A DNA stretch of 64,000 nucleotides from NCBI RefSeq assembly GCF_900116625.1, contig NZ_FPBE01000002.1, positions 272,963-336,962 on the forward strand, read 5' to 3'. The stretch is from Idiomarina abyssalis. Lineage in GTDB: Bacteria; Pseudomonadota; Gammaproteobacteria; Enterobacterales; Alteromonadaceae. This document shows positions 46,520-56,221 of the stretch, in pieces (position 1 is the first letter of the stretch; each line of letters opens with the position of its first letter). The notes under the pieces were generated by a model. That model did not search any database, was not told the DNA's origin, and saw only the letters and a list, made by a program, of their open reading frames with translations. A program made the translations under genes and the position numbers.

Positions 46520-48161
46520 GCATACCGAGTTCACGCATTTCGGTATGCAGTGCGCCTCGCAAACTGGTCGCTTTTGAGGCAATTTGACGCTGCTCATTCA
46601 AAACTTCCTGCAGCATTTCATCCGTTGTTAATGGGTTAGCCAGCACCACACGAAACACCACGGTTGGCTCATGATGATATTGGCCTGGCGTTAGCTTTGT
46701 ACGCGACACAAAAGATTGGCCACTTTCCCGCTGACGTTTTTGAATATAGCGGGTCAGGGCATTCAAATGAGGAGTCAGCCGCGCCAACTGCTCAGGCGTT
46801 GCTTTTTCCAGAGCCGCTTTCACTTTAGCCGGAACAAAACGGTACGTTAAAATACAAAGCTCCGGCTCTGTAATCACTTCAAAATCGTCCTGCTCTGCAA
46901 TGAGCTTTGAGAAATAACGCGCTTTATCAATGCTGTTATTAATCAGTAATTCATAACCCCGGCGCCCAATAACGTGCATAGCCGAAAATACCATCATGGC
47001 CATACCCGCTCGCGAACCTTCCATTGAATGCGAACCCAAATCCTTAGAGCCCTGACGAATAATGTATTCCGCATGGTGTTCTATAGATTTGACCAAAGAC
47101 GGATTCTTAAACAACACCAAACCCGCACCCATAGGCACATACATTTGTTTGTGAGCATCAATAGTGACACTGTCGGCCCGTTCAATACCCGCCAGTAATG
47201 GACGATGCTGTTCAGACAATAACGTTGCCCCGCCCCAGGCAGCATCAACATGAAAGTGAGCATCCACTTCTTCCGCAACTGTTGCCATATCGTCCAGCGG
47301 ATCAATGTGCCCCGTTTCCGTTGTACCTGCAACACCAACCAGCGCCAGCACCTTGCCGCCCTCTTTTGCAATCTGTTCACAGGTCTTTCGCAACTCATCT
47401 ATACGAATGCGGTTATCACTGTCTGTCGCCACTGAGACTAAATTCTTACGACCAATACCCAGTACATCAGCTGCTTTGCTCAGCGAATAGTGCCCTCGCT
47501 CAGACACCACCACCGTTAGCTTAGAGTAGCCATAATGCTGAAGACCGGCAGCCAGGCCATCGGCTGCAATACCGGCAAAGTCACCGTCAGCCTGCAATAA
47601 GCGGTTACGGGCTACCCAAAGCGCCGTCATATTGGCGATGGTTCCACCCGAACAAAACGCCCCCAAAGAATGCTGAGCACTGTGCATCCAGCGGTTATAG
47701 AACGGCGCATCCTGTTGATACACCAAATGATGCAGCATGCCGATAACGTTACGCTCTAAAGGTGTAAAGGCCTTGGAGGTTTCAATTTTTACCAGGTTCT
47801 GATTGAGCCCGACCATCAGTTTGGCCAATGGCAAAAGGAAATACGGCAGGGCCGATGTCATGTGACCAATAAAGCGTGGCGATGCTGTATGCACAGAATG
47901 TGCAACCAACTTATCCAGCAGAAACTCGGTATGGTCAGAAACAAACTGAGGCTCTTCCGGGATCTGTGATTTATCGAAGTCCCTTTCAATTTCCTGCAAC
48001 GGCTTCTCACGGGCGACAATGTGCTCACCCAGAAACCCCATCAGGTTTTCTGAAAGGTGCTTTTCGATTTTACCCAGCGTCGAGTCCGGTGCCTCTGGTA
48101 TGGTAAATATACGATACAGAGATTCCTGGCTGACTTCCGCTATGTCATTTTTGGGGCTCAA
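46512..48161 (-). CDS. panP: PLP-dependent aspartate 1-decarboxylase, PanP type (probable)
   Basis: Group II PLP decarboxylase, 549 aa, with the cofactor lysine K338 in VTIDAHKQMYVPMG, the HFHVDAAWGG Asp, and FCSGGTIANMTAL. Family members next to panBC are assigned as aspartate decarboxylases supplying beta-alanine in bacteria lacking the pyruvoyl enzyme PanD. Here the gene converges with panC, which supports that role; no panD is in the window. A glutamate decarboxylase-like specificity cannot be excluded from sequence alone. The TrmB-like gene ends one base upstream. Confidence 0.85.
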   Translation of the reverse strand: MSPKNDIAEVSQESLYRIFTIPEAPDSTLGKIEKHLSENLMGFLGEHIVAREKPLQEIERDFDKSQIPEEPQFVSDHTEFLLDKLVAHSVHTASPRFIGHMTSALPYFLLPLAKLMVGLNQNLVKIETSKAFTPLERNVIGMLHHLVYQQDAPFYNRWMHSAQHSLGAFCSGGTIANMTALWVARNRLLQADGDFAGIAADGLAAGLQHYGYSKLTVVVSERGHYSLSKAADVLGIGRKNLVSVATDSDNRIRIDELRKTCEQIAKEGGKVLALVGVAGTTETGHIDPLDDMATVAEEVDAHFHVDAAWGGATLLSEQHRPLLAGIERADSVTIDAHKQMYVPMGAGLVLFKNPSLVKSIEHHAEYIIRQGSKDLGSHSMEGSRAGMAMMVFSAMHVIGRRGYELLINNSIDKARYFSKLIAEQDDFEVITEPELCILTYRFVPAKVKAALEKATPEQLARLTPHLNALTRYIQKRQRESGQSFVSRTKLTPGQYHHEPTVVFRVVLANPLTTDEMLQEVLNEQRQIASKATSLRGALHTEMRELGMLT

Positions 48162-48836
48162 TCAAGACTCCTTAGATAGGTTCGCATGCAGTTGCCATAA
48201 CGCCTGGCCGCTGTTTTTATATTTACGTTCAAACGGTGTTATCGGGTCTGCGTTGTCTGCCAATAACGAAATATCGGCATGGTATCCGCTCACCTTAAGG
48301 GCCTGAGCCACTTCAAGCAAGTACAGGCTCCAGTTTGAACGCATCTGCAGTTGACCACCCAGCGCAACAACGTCTTTCCATACTGGACTACCGTGCCAGC
48401 GACGCGATAAGTGAGCAGATTTAGGCCAGGGGTTAGGATATAAAATGCAATGCTGCTGTGGCTGCCAATTTGCCTGGTTAGCCAGTCGCCAGAAGTCATT
48501 CAAGTCAGCCCGCACAACCCAGTAGCGCTGACCATTCTCGCCGCTCTGGTAGTGACTGTGCCGTTCTACCCGGTGCGCCGATTTATCGACACCAATAACC
48601 ATTGCGTGAGGATTAAGCTCTGCCAGTTTCGCGGTGCTTTCTCCAACACCACAGCAGGAGTCGAGAATAATTGGCCCGCCCCAGCTTTCAACTTGTGCGT
48701 TAATTTCATCAAACGCCTGCTGGTTATGCTCCTGAATCGGCTTCAGAAACTCGCTTTGCAAATGACGACGAACCACCGCTTCGGTATCTTCGTGCGGCCC
48801 GTTTTGATTCGTCGAAACTGGTCTTGCCTGCTGCAT
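48162..48836 (-). CDS. TrmB-like SAM-dependent methyltransferase
   Basis: 224 aa class I methyltransferase. The SAM loop is ILDSCCGVGESTAKLA, with GVDKSAHRVERH after it, and YPNPWPKSAHLSRRWHG corresponds to the DPW-containing signature of tRNA m7G46 methyltransferase TrmB. The TrmB Asp of DPW is Asn here, and the N-terminus is divergent, so this may be a paralogue with another target. ATG overlaps the yadH stop by one base (TGATG), joining it to the yadGH pair and panP in one minus-strand run. Confidence 0.72.
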   Translation of the reverse strand: MQQARPVSTNQNGPHEDTEAVVRRHLQSEFLKPIQEHNQQAFDEINAQVESWGGPIILDSCCGVGESTAKLAELNPHAMVIGVDKSAHRVERHSHYQSGENGQRYWVVRADLNDFWRLANQANWQPQQHCILYPNPWPKSAHLSRRWHGSPVWKDVVALGGQLQMRSNWSLYLLEVAQALKVSGYHADISLLADNADPITPFERKYKNSGQALWQLHANLSKES

Positions 48837-49612
48837 CAGGAGCGAATTCCTATGCCTTTATCCAGAATATAATAAGCCGCCGCGAAAAACAGAATATTAA
48901 AACCAACTAAGACTCCTATAGCCAGGCCAATGCTTACATCAGACTGTCCTAAAAAGCCGTAACGAAAACCGTTAACCATATAAAGAACAGGGTTTGCCAT
49001 AGAAACCTTTTGCCAAAACTCAGGTAACAAGCTGACTGAGTAAAACACCCCGCCTAAATAGGTAAGAGGCGTTAAAACGAACGTTGGCACAATAGAAATG
49101 TCGTCAAAAGTCTTACCGTAAACCGCATTAATTAGTCCGCCCAGACAGAATAAGGTCGAGGTTAAGACCACGGTTAAGATGACATAACCAATATGGGCAA
49201 TCTGGATATCGGCAAATAAGAAGGATACGCAGGTGACAATAACGGCAACAATCATCGCCCTTGCCATACCACCACCGACATAACCGGCAATAATAACGGC
49301 AGTAGGTACCGGCGACACCAGCATTTCTTCAATGTTGCGCTGAAATTTAGCACTAAAGAATGACGATGCGACATTAGAATAGGAGTTAGTAATGACTGAC
49401 ATCATGATAAGCCCGGGCACAATAAACTCCATATAACCCACGCCACTCATGTCACCAATTCGTTCACCCACAATGCTACCGAAAATGACAAAATACAGAG
49501 TCATAGTGATAGCAGGCGGTACCAGAGTTTGTATCCAAATACGGAGAAAACGGGTGCACTCTTTAATCCAGATGGTTTTTAACGCGATAAAGTTAGCGGC
49601 GGAATGACTCAT
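48836..49612 (-). CDS. yadH: ABC-2 type transporter permease YadH
   Basis: Inner-membrane permease with six predicted membrane segments, 258 aa, of the ABC-2 family. Segments are visible at VPPAITMTLYFVIFG, GFNILFFAAAYYIL and between; TYLGGVFYSVSLLPEFWQKVSMANPVLYMVNGFRYG is the conserved C-terminal region. It overlaps yadG by ATGA, forming a transporter of unknown substrate. The yadGH pair also lies near panBC in E. coli. Confidence 0.92.
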   Translation of the reverse strand: MSHSAANFIALKTIWIKECTRFLRIWIQTLVPPAITMTLYFVIFGSIVGERIGDMSGVGYMEFIVPGLIMMSVITNSYSNVASSFFSAKFQRNIEEMLVSPVPTAVIIAGYVGGGMARAMIVAVIVTCVSFLFADIQIAHIGYVILTVVLTSTLFCLGGLINAVYGKTFDDISIVPTFVLTPLTYLGGVFYSVSLLPEFWQKVSMANPVLYMVNGFRYGFLGQSDVSIGLAIGVLVGFNILFFAAAYYILDKGIGIRS

Positions 49613-50538
49613 TTCGCGGCCTCCTGCTGACGCCCTTGTTCTACCATAGACACAAACAGCTCCTCTAAACGGTTCGCTTTATTACGCATCGATAAGACTT
49701 TTACCTTTTGTGCTGAAAGCTGCTCGAATACCGCATTCAGTCCGGCATCCTTATCTACCTCAACTTCTAACGTATGTTCGTCTTTCCAGAGGTGGTTGAA
49801 GTCTTTAATCTCAGCGCCGTTATGGCCAGGGGCCAGGTCCAGCACAAAGGTCTCCCGACTTAACTGCGCCAGCAAACGCTTCATTGAGGTGTCTTCAATA
49901 ATACGACCACTATCAATGATGCCGATATTACGACACAGAGTTTCCGCCTCTTCTAAATAATGCGTGGTCAAAATGATGGTAATGCCTTGTTGATTTATTT
50001 TTGTCAGGTAATCCCACATTGAACGTCTAAGCTCAATATCGACACCCGCTGTCGGCTCATCCAGAATCAACAGTTTCGGTTCGTGCAATAACGCCCGGGC
50101 AATCATAAGGCGTCGCTTCATACCACCGGAAAGCGACCGCGATGGTTCATTACGCTTATCCCACAACCCAAGTTGTTTAAGGTATTTCTCTGAGCGTTCT
50201 TTCGCTAGCGAACGAGGCACACCGTAATAGCCCGCTTGATTCACCACTATCTGATGCACTGTTTCAAATTGGTTGAAGTTAAACTCCTGAGGTACCAGGC
50301 CAATTTGACGTTTTAAGTCAGTCAGTTGTGTATCCAGGTCATAACCAAATACCTTTACCTTGCCTGACGTCTTATTAACCAGCGAAGAAATAATACCAAT
50401 AGTGGTCGACTTGCCGGCACCATTAGGACCTAGCAGAGCATAGAAATCGCCCTCTTCGACCACCAAATTAATACCTTTCAGGGCTTCAAAGCCACCGCGG
50501 TATGTTTTGCGTAAGTCTTCAATTTCTAAAGCTTTCAT
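49609..50538 (-). CDS. yadG: ABC transporter ATP-binding protein YadG
   Basis: 309-aa ATPase partner of YadH. Walker A LLGPNGAGKSTT, signature SLSGGMKRRLMIA, Walker B LLILDEPTAGVD and the switch His in LTTHYLEEAE are intact. The C-terminal 90 residues form the extra domain seen in DrrA/NodI-type exporters. The substrate is unknown. AGAGG precedes the ATG; ubiX is eight bases upstream. Confidence 0.93.
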   Translation of the reverse strand: MKALEIEDLRKTYRGGFEALKGINLVVEEGDFYALLGPNGAGKSTTIGIISSLVNKTSGKVKVFGYDLDTQLTDLKRQIGLVPQEFNFNQFETVHQIVVNQAGYYGVPRSLAKERSEKYLKQLGLWDKRNEPSRSLSGGMKRRLMIARALLHEPKLLILDEPTAGVDIELRRSMWDYLTKINQQGITIILTTHYLEEAETLCRNIGIIDSGRIIEDTSMKRLLAQLSRETFVLDLAPGHNGAEIKDFNHLWKDEHTLEVEVDKDAGLNAVFEQLSAQKVKVLSMRNKANRLEELFVSMVEQGRQQEAAK

Positions 50539-50546
50539 AAACCTCT

Positions 50547-51167
50547 TTATGACTCCTTTCCATAGCCCCAGCGGCTAACTAAACGCTGCTCAAGGCCCAG
50601 GTGGTCTAAAATTCTGGCCACCATAAAATCAATTAAATCATCAATACTTTCGGGTTGATGATAAAAGCCAGGCGCTGCCGGCATTATGGTCACGCCCTGC
50701 TGACTGAGTTGCAGCATATTCTGTAAATGAATAGTTGAAAGCGGCGACTCTCTCGGCACCAAAATAAGTTGCCCGCGCTCTTTCATTACGACATCGGCAG
50801 CTCGCTCGATCAGCGTATTGCTACTGCCATGGGCAATGGCTGACAAAGTACTGGTTGAACAGGGACAAACCACCATTTTAGCAGGCGCCGCTGAACCAGA
50901 TGCGACCGGCGAAAACCACTCTTCTTTGCCGTAGACTTTGAGCTTTTCAGCATCTACCGAAAAGTGCTCACACAGCATAGCCGCTGCTTTCTCAGGGGCT
51001 GCCGGAATTTGCATATTCTGCTCTGTGGCCAGCACTACTCGCGCGGCACTTGAGATCAACAACAGTACCTGTTGATCTTGATCAAGCAGGCATTGTAGCA
51101 AACGCAGGGCATAAGGGGCACCCGAGGCGCCGGTTATCGCAACAGTGATTCTATTGTCGTTTTTCAT
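50547..51167 (-). CDS. ubiX: Flavin prenyltransferase UbiX
   Basis: Makes prenylated FMN, the cofactor of the UbiD decarboxylase in ubiquinone synthesis. 206 aa. The N-terminal flavin motif is [16 protein letters not shown], with [16 protein letters not shown] and the [17 protein letters not shown] loop. The ATG overlaps the mpl stop (ATGA). ubiD is not in the window. Confidence 0.96.
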   Translation of the reverse strand: MKNDNRITVAITGASGAPYALRLLQCLLDQDQQVLLLISSAARVVLATEQNMQIPAAPEKAAAMLCEHFSVDAEKLKVYGKEEWFSPVASGSAAPAKMVVCPCSTSTLSAIAHGSSNTLIERAADVVMKERGQLILVPRESPLSTIHLQNMLQLSQQGVTIMPAAPGFYHQPESIDDLIDFMVARILDHLGLEQRLVSRWGYGKES

Positions 51168-52528
51168 GACTCGGCTCCTGTGTCATCCAGTTCTTGCAGC
51201 GCTTTAAGAAAGCGTTGATGCAAGCCATCGAAACTGCCGTTACTCATAATCAGTACAGAGTCCCCCGCATGCGCTTCAGTCAACAACCCTGCCAGCAAAT
51301 CATCTGTAGATTCAAACACATGAGCATTCGGCATTTTTTCAGCTAAGCGCCACTTCAGCCCTTCTGGCTGCAGTACAAATATGTCGTCGGCATCGGCTAA
51401 CGAATCAGCCAGAGTATCGCTGTGAACCCCCATTTTCATGGTATTTGATCTGGGCTCCAGTACGGCAATAATGCGGCTCTTTGGTTGATGCTGTCGCAAG
51501 CCAGATACGGTTGTTTTGATTGCACTGGGGTGATGGGCAAAATCATCAAAAACCTTTATACCGCCGTATTCACCCAATAACTCCATGCGCCGTTTCGGGC
51601 TTTTAAATAAGGCAAGAGCCTGTGTGCTTTGCTCTGCTTTAATACCAACATGAGCTGCAGCAATAATGGCCATCATGGCGTTATTTACATTATGGGTCCC
51701 CAGGATGTTCCAGTTAACCCGTGCGATACACTTGCCCTGATAATGTACTTCAAACTCAGTCCCATCAGCTTTAAGCAGTTTAGCCTGCCATTCGCCTTGC
51801 TCTCCGACACGTACGACCGGGCTCCAGCAACCTTGCTCAATGACCGCTTCCAGAGCGGCATCATCGCTGGGTAAAATCACCTGTCCGGTATCGGGAACCA
51901 CCCGCAGTAAATGCGCAAATTGTCGCTGAATAGAAGCTAAGTCAGGGAAGATATCCGCATGATCGAACTCAAGGTTATTCAGAATCAAAGTATCCGGAGC
52001 GTAATGAACAAATTTAGAACGCTTATCGAAGAAGGCCGTATCGTACTCGTCCGCTTCAATGACAAAAAAGTTGGAATCGGTTAGGCGTGCACTCACAGGG
52101 AAATTCCCCGGTACGCCACCAATCATAAAACCGGGTTCAAAGCCGTTCTCTTGTAAAACCCAGCTCAGCATACTGGCTGTCGTGGTTTTTCCATGAGTGC
52201 CGGCAACCGCCAGCACCCAGCGTTGAGTCAACACATTATCGTGCAGCCACTGCGCACCAGAAACGTAGGGAATGCGCTCGCGTAGGACTGCTTCTACTTC
52301 ATCGTTACCGCGGCTTAGCGCGTTACCAATAATCACCATATCGGGGCGCGGCTTTAAGTTGTTCTGCGAATACCCCTGCATTAATTCAATGCCGAGATTT
52401 TCCAGTTGCGTACTCATAGGCGGATAGACTTGAGCGTCAGACCCGGTAACACGGTGTCCCAATTGCTGCGCTATAGCGGCGACGCCCCCCATGAAAGTAC
52501 CGCAAATCCCGACGATATGAATGTGCAT
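51164..52528 (-). CDS. mpl: UDP-MurNAc:L-Ala-gamma-D-Glu-meso-DAP ligase Mpl
   Basis: Attaches recycled tripeptide to UDP-MurNAc. 454 aa Mur-ligase fold: N-terminal [20 protein letters not shown] loop [28 protein letters not shown] and [10 protein letters not shown]. The FMGG variant in the first loop and the GSDAQVYPP segment are typical of Mpl rather than MurC. Its product route joins the AmgK/MurU salvage of MurNAc. It is divergent from fbp. Confidence 0.96.
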   Translation of the reverse strand: MHIHIVGICGTFMGGVAAIAQQLGHRVTGSDAQVYPPMSTQLENLGIELMQGYSQNNLKPRPDMVIIGNALSRGNDEVEAVLRERIPYVSGAQWLHDNVLTQRWVLAVAGTHGKTTTASMLSWVLQENGFEPGFMIGGVPGNFPVSARLTDSNFFVIEADEYDTAFFDKRSKFVHYAPDTLILNNLEFDHADIFPDLASIQRQFAHLLRVVPDTGQVILPSDDAALEAVIEQGCWSPVVRVGEQGEWQAKLLKADGTEFEVHYQGKCIARVNWNILGTHNVNNAMMAIIAAAHVGIKAEQSTQALALFKSPKRRMELLGEYGGIKVFDDFAHHPSAIKTTVSGLRQHQPKSRIIAVLEPRSNTMKMGVHSDTLADSLADADDIFVLQPEGLKWRLAEKMPNAHVFESTDDLLAGLLTEAHAGDSVLIMSNGSFDGLHQRFLKALQELDDTGAES

Positions 52529-52678
52529 GCGTTATCCAAACCCGTTCGTTTAAAAAATATCGAAAGTGTACCACCGTCGTCGCTGACAAGCAGGATTTTT
52601 ACCAAAAAATAAGGTATCATTTGCGCTCTCTGAACATACATTTGTAAGCATCCAACAACCAGAGCTGCAGGAACTTTC

Positions 52679-53662
52679 ATGAAACGTTTATTACCAACAC
52701 TGAGAGCGGATCAAACCAGCGAGTCGCTTATCTCTGTTATTAACACCATTCAAATTGCGGCCAAGGAAATCTCTTTCCGTCTGCACCAGGGCGCATTAGC
52801 CGGTGTATTAGGCTCAACACTGGATGAAAACATTCAGGGCGAGACACAGAAAAAACTCGATGTTGTTGCAAATCAACTGTTAAAAACTCTGTTGCTGGAA
52901 TCACCTAACGTACATGCCATTGCTTCTGAAGAAGAAGACTCCATTGTCGAAAGCCCAAATTCAGGACACTATTTGGTTGCCTTTGACCCGTTGGATGGCA
53001 GTTCTAACATCGATATAAATGGTGGTGTTGGTACCATTTTTTCTATTCTGCGCAAGCCCGAAGGCGAAGAAACCAGCGAGAACATGTTTTTGCAGCCCGG
53101 CAAAGCTCAGGTAGCAGCAGGCTATGTTTTGTATGGACCGGCGACCATGTTGGTTATGACCACAGGCAAAGCAGTGCGCATTTACACTCTGGATCAAACC
53201 GTTGGTGAGTTTTTACTGACCCACGAAAAAGCAGAAATTCCGAAAGACACCAAAGAGTTCGCGATTAATATGTCGAACCGCCGTCACTGGGCCGACCCTA
53301 TTCGCGCCTATATTACTGATTTACTCGACGGTGAAGAAGGTCCTCGCGGCAAGAATTTTAATATGCGCTGGAACGCCGCTATGGTCTCCGACGTACACCG
53401 TGTGATTTCACGCGGCGGATTGTTCACTTACCCCTGGGATGCCCGTAACCCCGACAAACCTTTTAAACTGCGCCTTTTATATGAAGTTGCGCCAATGTCT
53501 ATGCTGGTTGAAAAAGCCGGCGGTAAAGCGACTGACGGTTATCGTCGTTTAATGGAGATTGTGCCGGAACATATTCACCAACGGGTATCCGTGGTTATGG
53601 GGTCCGCAAACGAAGTGGATATGTGTATGGAGTACCACAGTAAGCACCCAAAACCTTATTAG
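52679..53662 (+). CDS. fbp: Fructose-1,6-bisphosphatase, class I
   Basis: Gluconeogenic phosphatase forming fructose-6-phosphate. 327 aa. The metal site is ASEEEDS and VAFDPLDGSSNIDIN; the C-terminal LLYEVAPMSMLVEKAGGKA active-site segment is present. AGGA lies seven bases before the ATG. Divergent from mpl; ppa follows after 82 bp with its own promoter. Confidence 0.98.
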   Translation: MKRLLPTLRADQTSESLISVINTIQIAAKEISFRLHQGALAGVLGSTLDENIQGETQKKLDVVANQLLKTLLLESPNVHAIASEEEDSIVESPNSGHYLVAFDPLDGSSNIDINGGVGTIFSILRKPEGEETSENMFLQPGKAQVAAGYVLYGPATMLVMTTGKAVRIYTLDQTVGEFLLTHEKAEIPKDTKEFAINMSNRRHWADPIRAYITDLLDGEEGPRGKNFNMRWNAAMVSDVHRVISRGGLFTYPWDARNPDKPFKLRLLYEVAPMSMLVEKAGGKATDGYRRLMEIVPEHIHQRVSVVMGSANEVDMCMEYHSKHPKPY

Positions 53663-53675
53663 ACTGATATCGATA

Positions 53676-53703
53676 TTGCGTGAAAAGGTCCAACCGTTAT
53701 AAT
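53676..53703 (+). promoter_or_regulatory. Promoter of ppa
   Basis: TTGCGT (53676-53681) and a consensus TATAAT (53698-53703) are separated by 16 bp, 41 bp ahead of the ppa ATG. Confidence 0.65.
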
Positions 53704-53744
53704 CGCGCAGTAACTTTTATTTTATACATACAGCAGGAAGTACT

Positions 53745-54275
53745 ATGAGCTTAGGAAACGTCACCGCAGGCGCCAATATGCCTGAAGAAGTTAACGTTAT
53801 TATCGAGATCCCGGCAAACGCTGACCCGATCAAATACGAAGTCGATAAAGACACTGGTACACTTTGGGTTGACCGCTTTATGTCGACACCAATGTTCTAT
53901 CCGGCGAACTACGGTTTCGTTAACGAAACCTTGTCATTAGATGGCGACCCGGTTGATGTGTTAGTGCCTACTCCATACCCTCTGCAGGCAGGTTCTGTCA
54001 TCAAATGCCGTCCAGTTGGCGTATTGAAAATGACGGACGAGTCGGGTGAAGACGCAAAAGTCATTGCTGTTCCGGTGAGTAAACTGACCAAAGAATACGA
54101 CCACATCAACGACATTGATGACTTGCCAGAGCTACTCAAAGCACAAATTACTCACTTCTTTGAGCGTTACAAAGAGCTTGAAAAAGGCAAGTGGGTTAAA
54201 GTTGACGGCTGGGCTGACGCAGCTGCCGCAAAAGAAGAAATTGTGTCTTCTTTTGAGCGCGCAAAAAAGTCTTAA
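53745..54275 (+). CDS. ppa: Inorganic pyrophosphatase (soluble, family I)
   Basis: Hydrolyses pyrophosphate to drive biosynthetic reactions. 176 aa. The family signature [12 protein letters not shown] and [10 protein letters not shown] are present, as are active-site residues in [10 protein letters not shown] and the [14 protein letters not shown] segment. AGGAAG precedes the ATG. An ABC ATPase gene begins six bases after the stop. Confidence 0.98.
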   Translation: MSLGNVTAGANMPEEVNVIIEIPANADPIKYEVDKDTGTLWVDRFMSTPMFYPANYGFVNETLSLDGDPVDVLVPTPYPLQAGSVIKCRPVGVLKMTDESGEDAKVIAVPVSKLTKEYDHINDIDDLPELLKAQITHFFERYKELEKGKWVKVDGWADAAAAKEEIVSSFERAKKS

Positions 54276-54281
54276 TTTAGA

Positions 54282-54998
54282 GTGAACCATAGCACCGACA
54301 TAATGCATGCTGTCAGCATAGAAAAGTTACTCTTTTCATGGTCTGGACAACAGCCCACCCTGGATATTCCTGCCTGGCAGATAAAACAAGGTGAGACGGT
54401 GCTGCTGCGCGGCCCCAGCGGTAGTGGTAAATCAACACTGCTATCGCTGTTGGCCGGCATTAATACCCCACAAAGTGGCTCTTTAAATCTATTTGAAACC
54501 GCTTTTCCCAGTTTGTCCGGCAGACAGCGTGACCGTTATCGTGCCGACAACATTGGCTATATTTTTCAGCAATTCAATTTGCTGCCCTATTTATCGGCTC
54601 TAGATAATGCGCTGCTCGCCTGTCAATTTTCCAAAAAAAGGCGGCAACGTATCGCAGAACAAGGCAGCTCTGCTGAAGCGACAGCAAATGAGATGCTGCA
54701 GCGCTTAGGGTTAAATTCCGCACAAATTGAGCAACCGGCTCATACTCTGAGTGTTGGTCAGCAGCAACGTGTTGCCGCGGCACGCGCCTTGTTGGGTGCT
54801 CCTAAGCTTCTTATAGCGGATGAACCAACCTCAGCACTCGATGCCGAGCATCGGGATACGTTTATTCAATTGTTGCTTGAGCTCAGTAGCCAAAATAACA
54901 CCACAGTTATTTTTGTCACTCATGACGCTGCATTGTCATCCTACTTTGATAAGCATGTTGAGCTTAATGAGCTCAATCAGGCAGGAGCTCAACCATGA
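54282..54998 (+). CDS. ABC transporter ATP-binding protein, LolD/MacB type
   Basis: 238 aa ATPase with Walker A LLRGPSGSGKSTLLSLL, signature LSVGQQQRVAAARAL, Walker B LLIADEPTSALD and switch FVTHD. The sub-family pairs with FtsX/MacB-like permeases. The start may be GTG 54282 or ATG 54303; neither has a clear ribosome binding site, so translation may be coupled to ppa. The next gene overlaps it (ATGA). The order ATPase, permease, DUF3299 matches a set I recall as zinc-starvation induced in Pseudomonas aeruginosa (PA4064-PA4066), which is context, not proof. Confidence 0.88.
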   Translation: MNHSTDIMHAVSIEKLLFSWSGQQPTLDIPAWQIKQGETVLLRGPSGSGKSTLLSLLAGINTPQSGSLNLFETAFPSLSGRQRDRYRADNIGYIFQQFNLLPYLSALDNALLACQFSKKRRQRIAEQGSSAEATANEMLQRLGLNSAQIEQPAHTLSVGQQQRVAAARALLGAPKLLIADEPTSALDAEHRDTFIQLLLELSSQNNTTVIFVTHDAALSSYFDKHVELNELNQAGAQP

Positions 54999-56221
54999 TC
55001 CGCCTGGCCATAAAAAGCTTAATGAACAGACGAGCGAGTGTTCTGCTGACTGTTATCGCTATTGCCGTCAGCGTTACCTTACTGCTAGCTGTAGAACGGG
55101 TTCGCGAACAGGTGCAAAGTCATTTTGCTAATACGGTTTCTGGCACTGACTTAATAATTGGCGCCCGAACCGGACAGACACAATTACTACTGTCTTCAGT
55201 CTTCCACATTGGCAGCATGACCAACAATATGAGCTGGGAAAGCTTTGAAGATATTCGTGAACGCCCCGAAGTCAGTTGGGCAATACCCATGTCATTAGGT
55301 GACAGCGTTCAGGGCCTGCCCGTTGTCGCAACAACCAATGCCTACTTTGAGCATTTTAAGTACGGCAACAAGCAGGCTCTGGAGTTTTCTCAAGGTAGTG
55401 CTTTTGCTTCAGATGAGGAAGTCGTACTAGGAGCCGATGCCGCCGAGAAGCTCTCTAAAACCATGGGTGACGACATTATTATTGCTCATGGCAGCGGTGG
55501 CATTAGCTTCAGCGAACATGACCAGCATCCGCTTACTGTCACTGGTGTCCTGCAACGAACAGGAACTCCGGTTGATCAGGCTGTGTTCGTTACATTACAC
55601 AGCCTTGAAATGATTCACAGCGGTGAGCATGAGCATTCTGGTCACGATCATCACAATGAAGCCCCGGCAGACAGCATCAGCGCGGCCCTGCTTGGCTTAA
55701 AGGCAAAACCACTGGCTTTGCGCTTGCAGCGTCAGATAAATACTTATGAGAAAGAGCCCTTAACCGCTCTTTTACCGGGTATGACCTTGCAGGAGCTATG
55801 GAAAACGCTGCGAGTCTTTGAGCAGGCTTTAACAGCAATATCGGCAATGGTTGTACTCATAGGTTTATTGGGCATGCTGACAATTATGTTGGCCAGCTTA
55901 AGGGAACGCCGCCGCGAAATGGCTGTCCTAAGAGCAGTTGGAGCTGGTCCTGGAACCATATTCGGCCTGTTGCTCAGTGAGGCTCTGCTATTAACTGTAG
56001 TTGGTGCTTTTTCCGGCTTACTTCTGCTATATGGTCTGCAGTGGTCATTAGCAGGCGTTATTCAGTCTCAGACAGGACTAATACTCAGCACCACCTGGCC
56101 TGGCGCTAGTGAATGGTGGCGTATGGCACTCGTGATTATTGTCGGCTTTATGTTAAGTTTAATTCCGGCCTGGCGAGCTTATCGCCAATCTCTTGCAGAC
56201 GGACTTACGGTGAAAATATGA
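54995..56221 (+). CDS. FtsX/MacB-like ABC permease with His-rich periplasmic loop
   Basis: 408 aa: TM1 at about 13-33, a large periplasmic MacB-like domain, then three membrane segments at about 280-400 with ERRREMAVLRAVGAG, the conserved permease loop. Within the periplasmic domain residues 208-220 hold six His (HSGEHEHSGHDHH), a likely metal-binding stretch absent from ordinary lipoprotein or macrolide permeases. It overlaps both the ATPase and the DUF3299 gene by ATGA. Mechanistically such permeases act on periplasmic or lipid-anchored substrates; the substrate is unknown. Confidence 0.85.
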   Translation: MIRLAIKSLMNRRASVLLTVIAIAVSVTLLLAVERVREQVQSHFANTVSGTDLIIGARTGQTQLLLSSVFHIGSMTNNMSWESFEDIRERPEVSWAIPMSLGDSVQGLPVVATTNAYFEHFKYGNKQALEFSQGSAFASDEEVVLGADAAEKLSKTMGDDIIIAHGSGGISFSEHDQHPLTVTGVLQRTGTPVDQAVFVTLHSLEMIHSGEHEHSGHDHHNEAPADSISAALLGLKAKPLALRLQRQINTYEKEPLTALLPGMTLQELWKTLRVFEQALTAISAMVVLIGLLGMLTIMLASLRERRREMAVLRAVGAGPGTIFGLLLSEALLLTVVGAFSGLLLLYGLQWSLAGVIQSQTGLILSTTWPGASEWWRMALVIIVGFMLSLIPAWRAYRQSLADGLTVKI

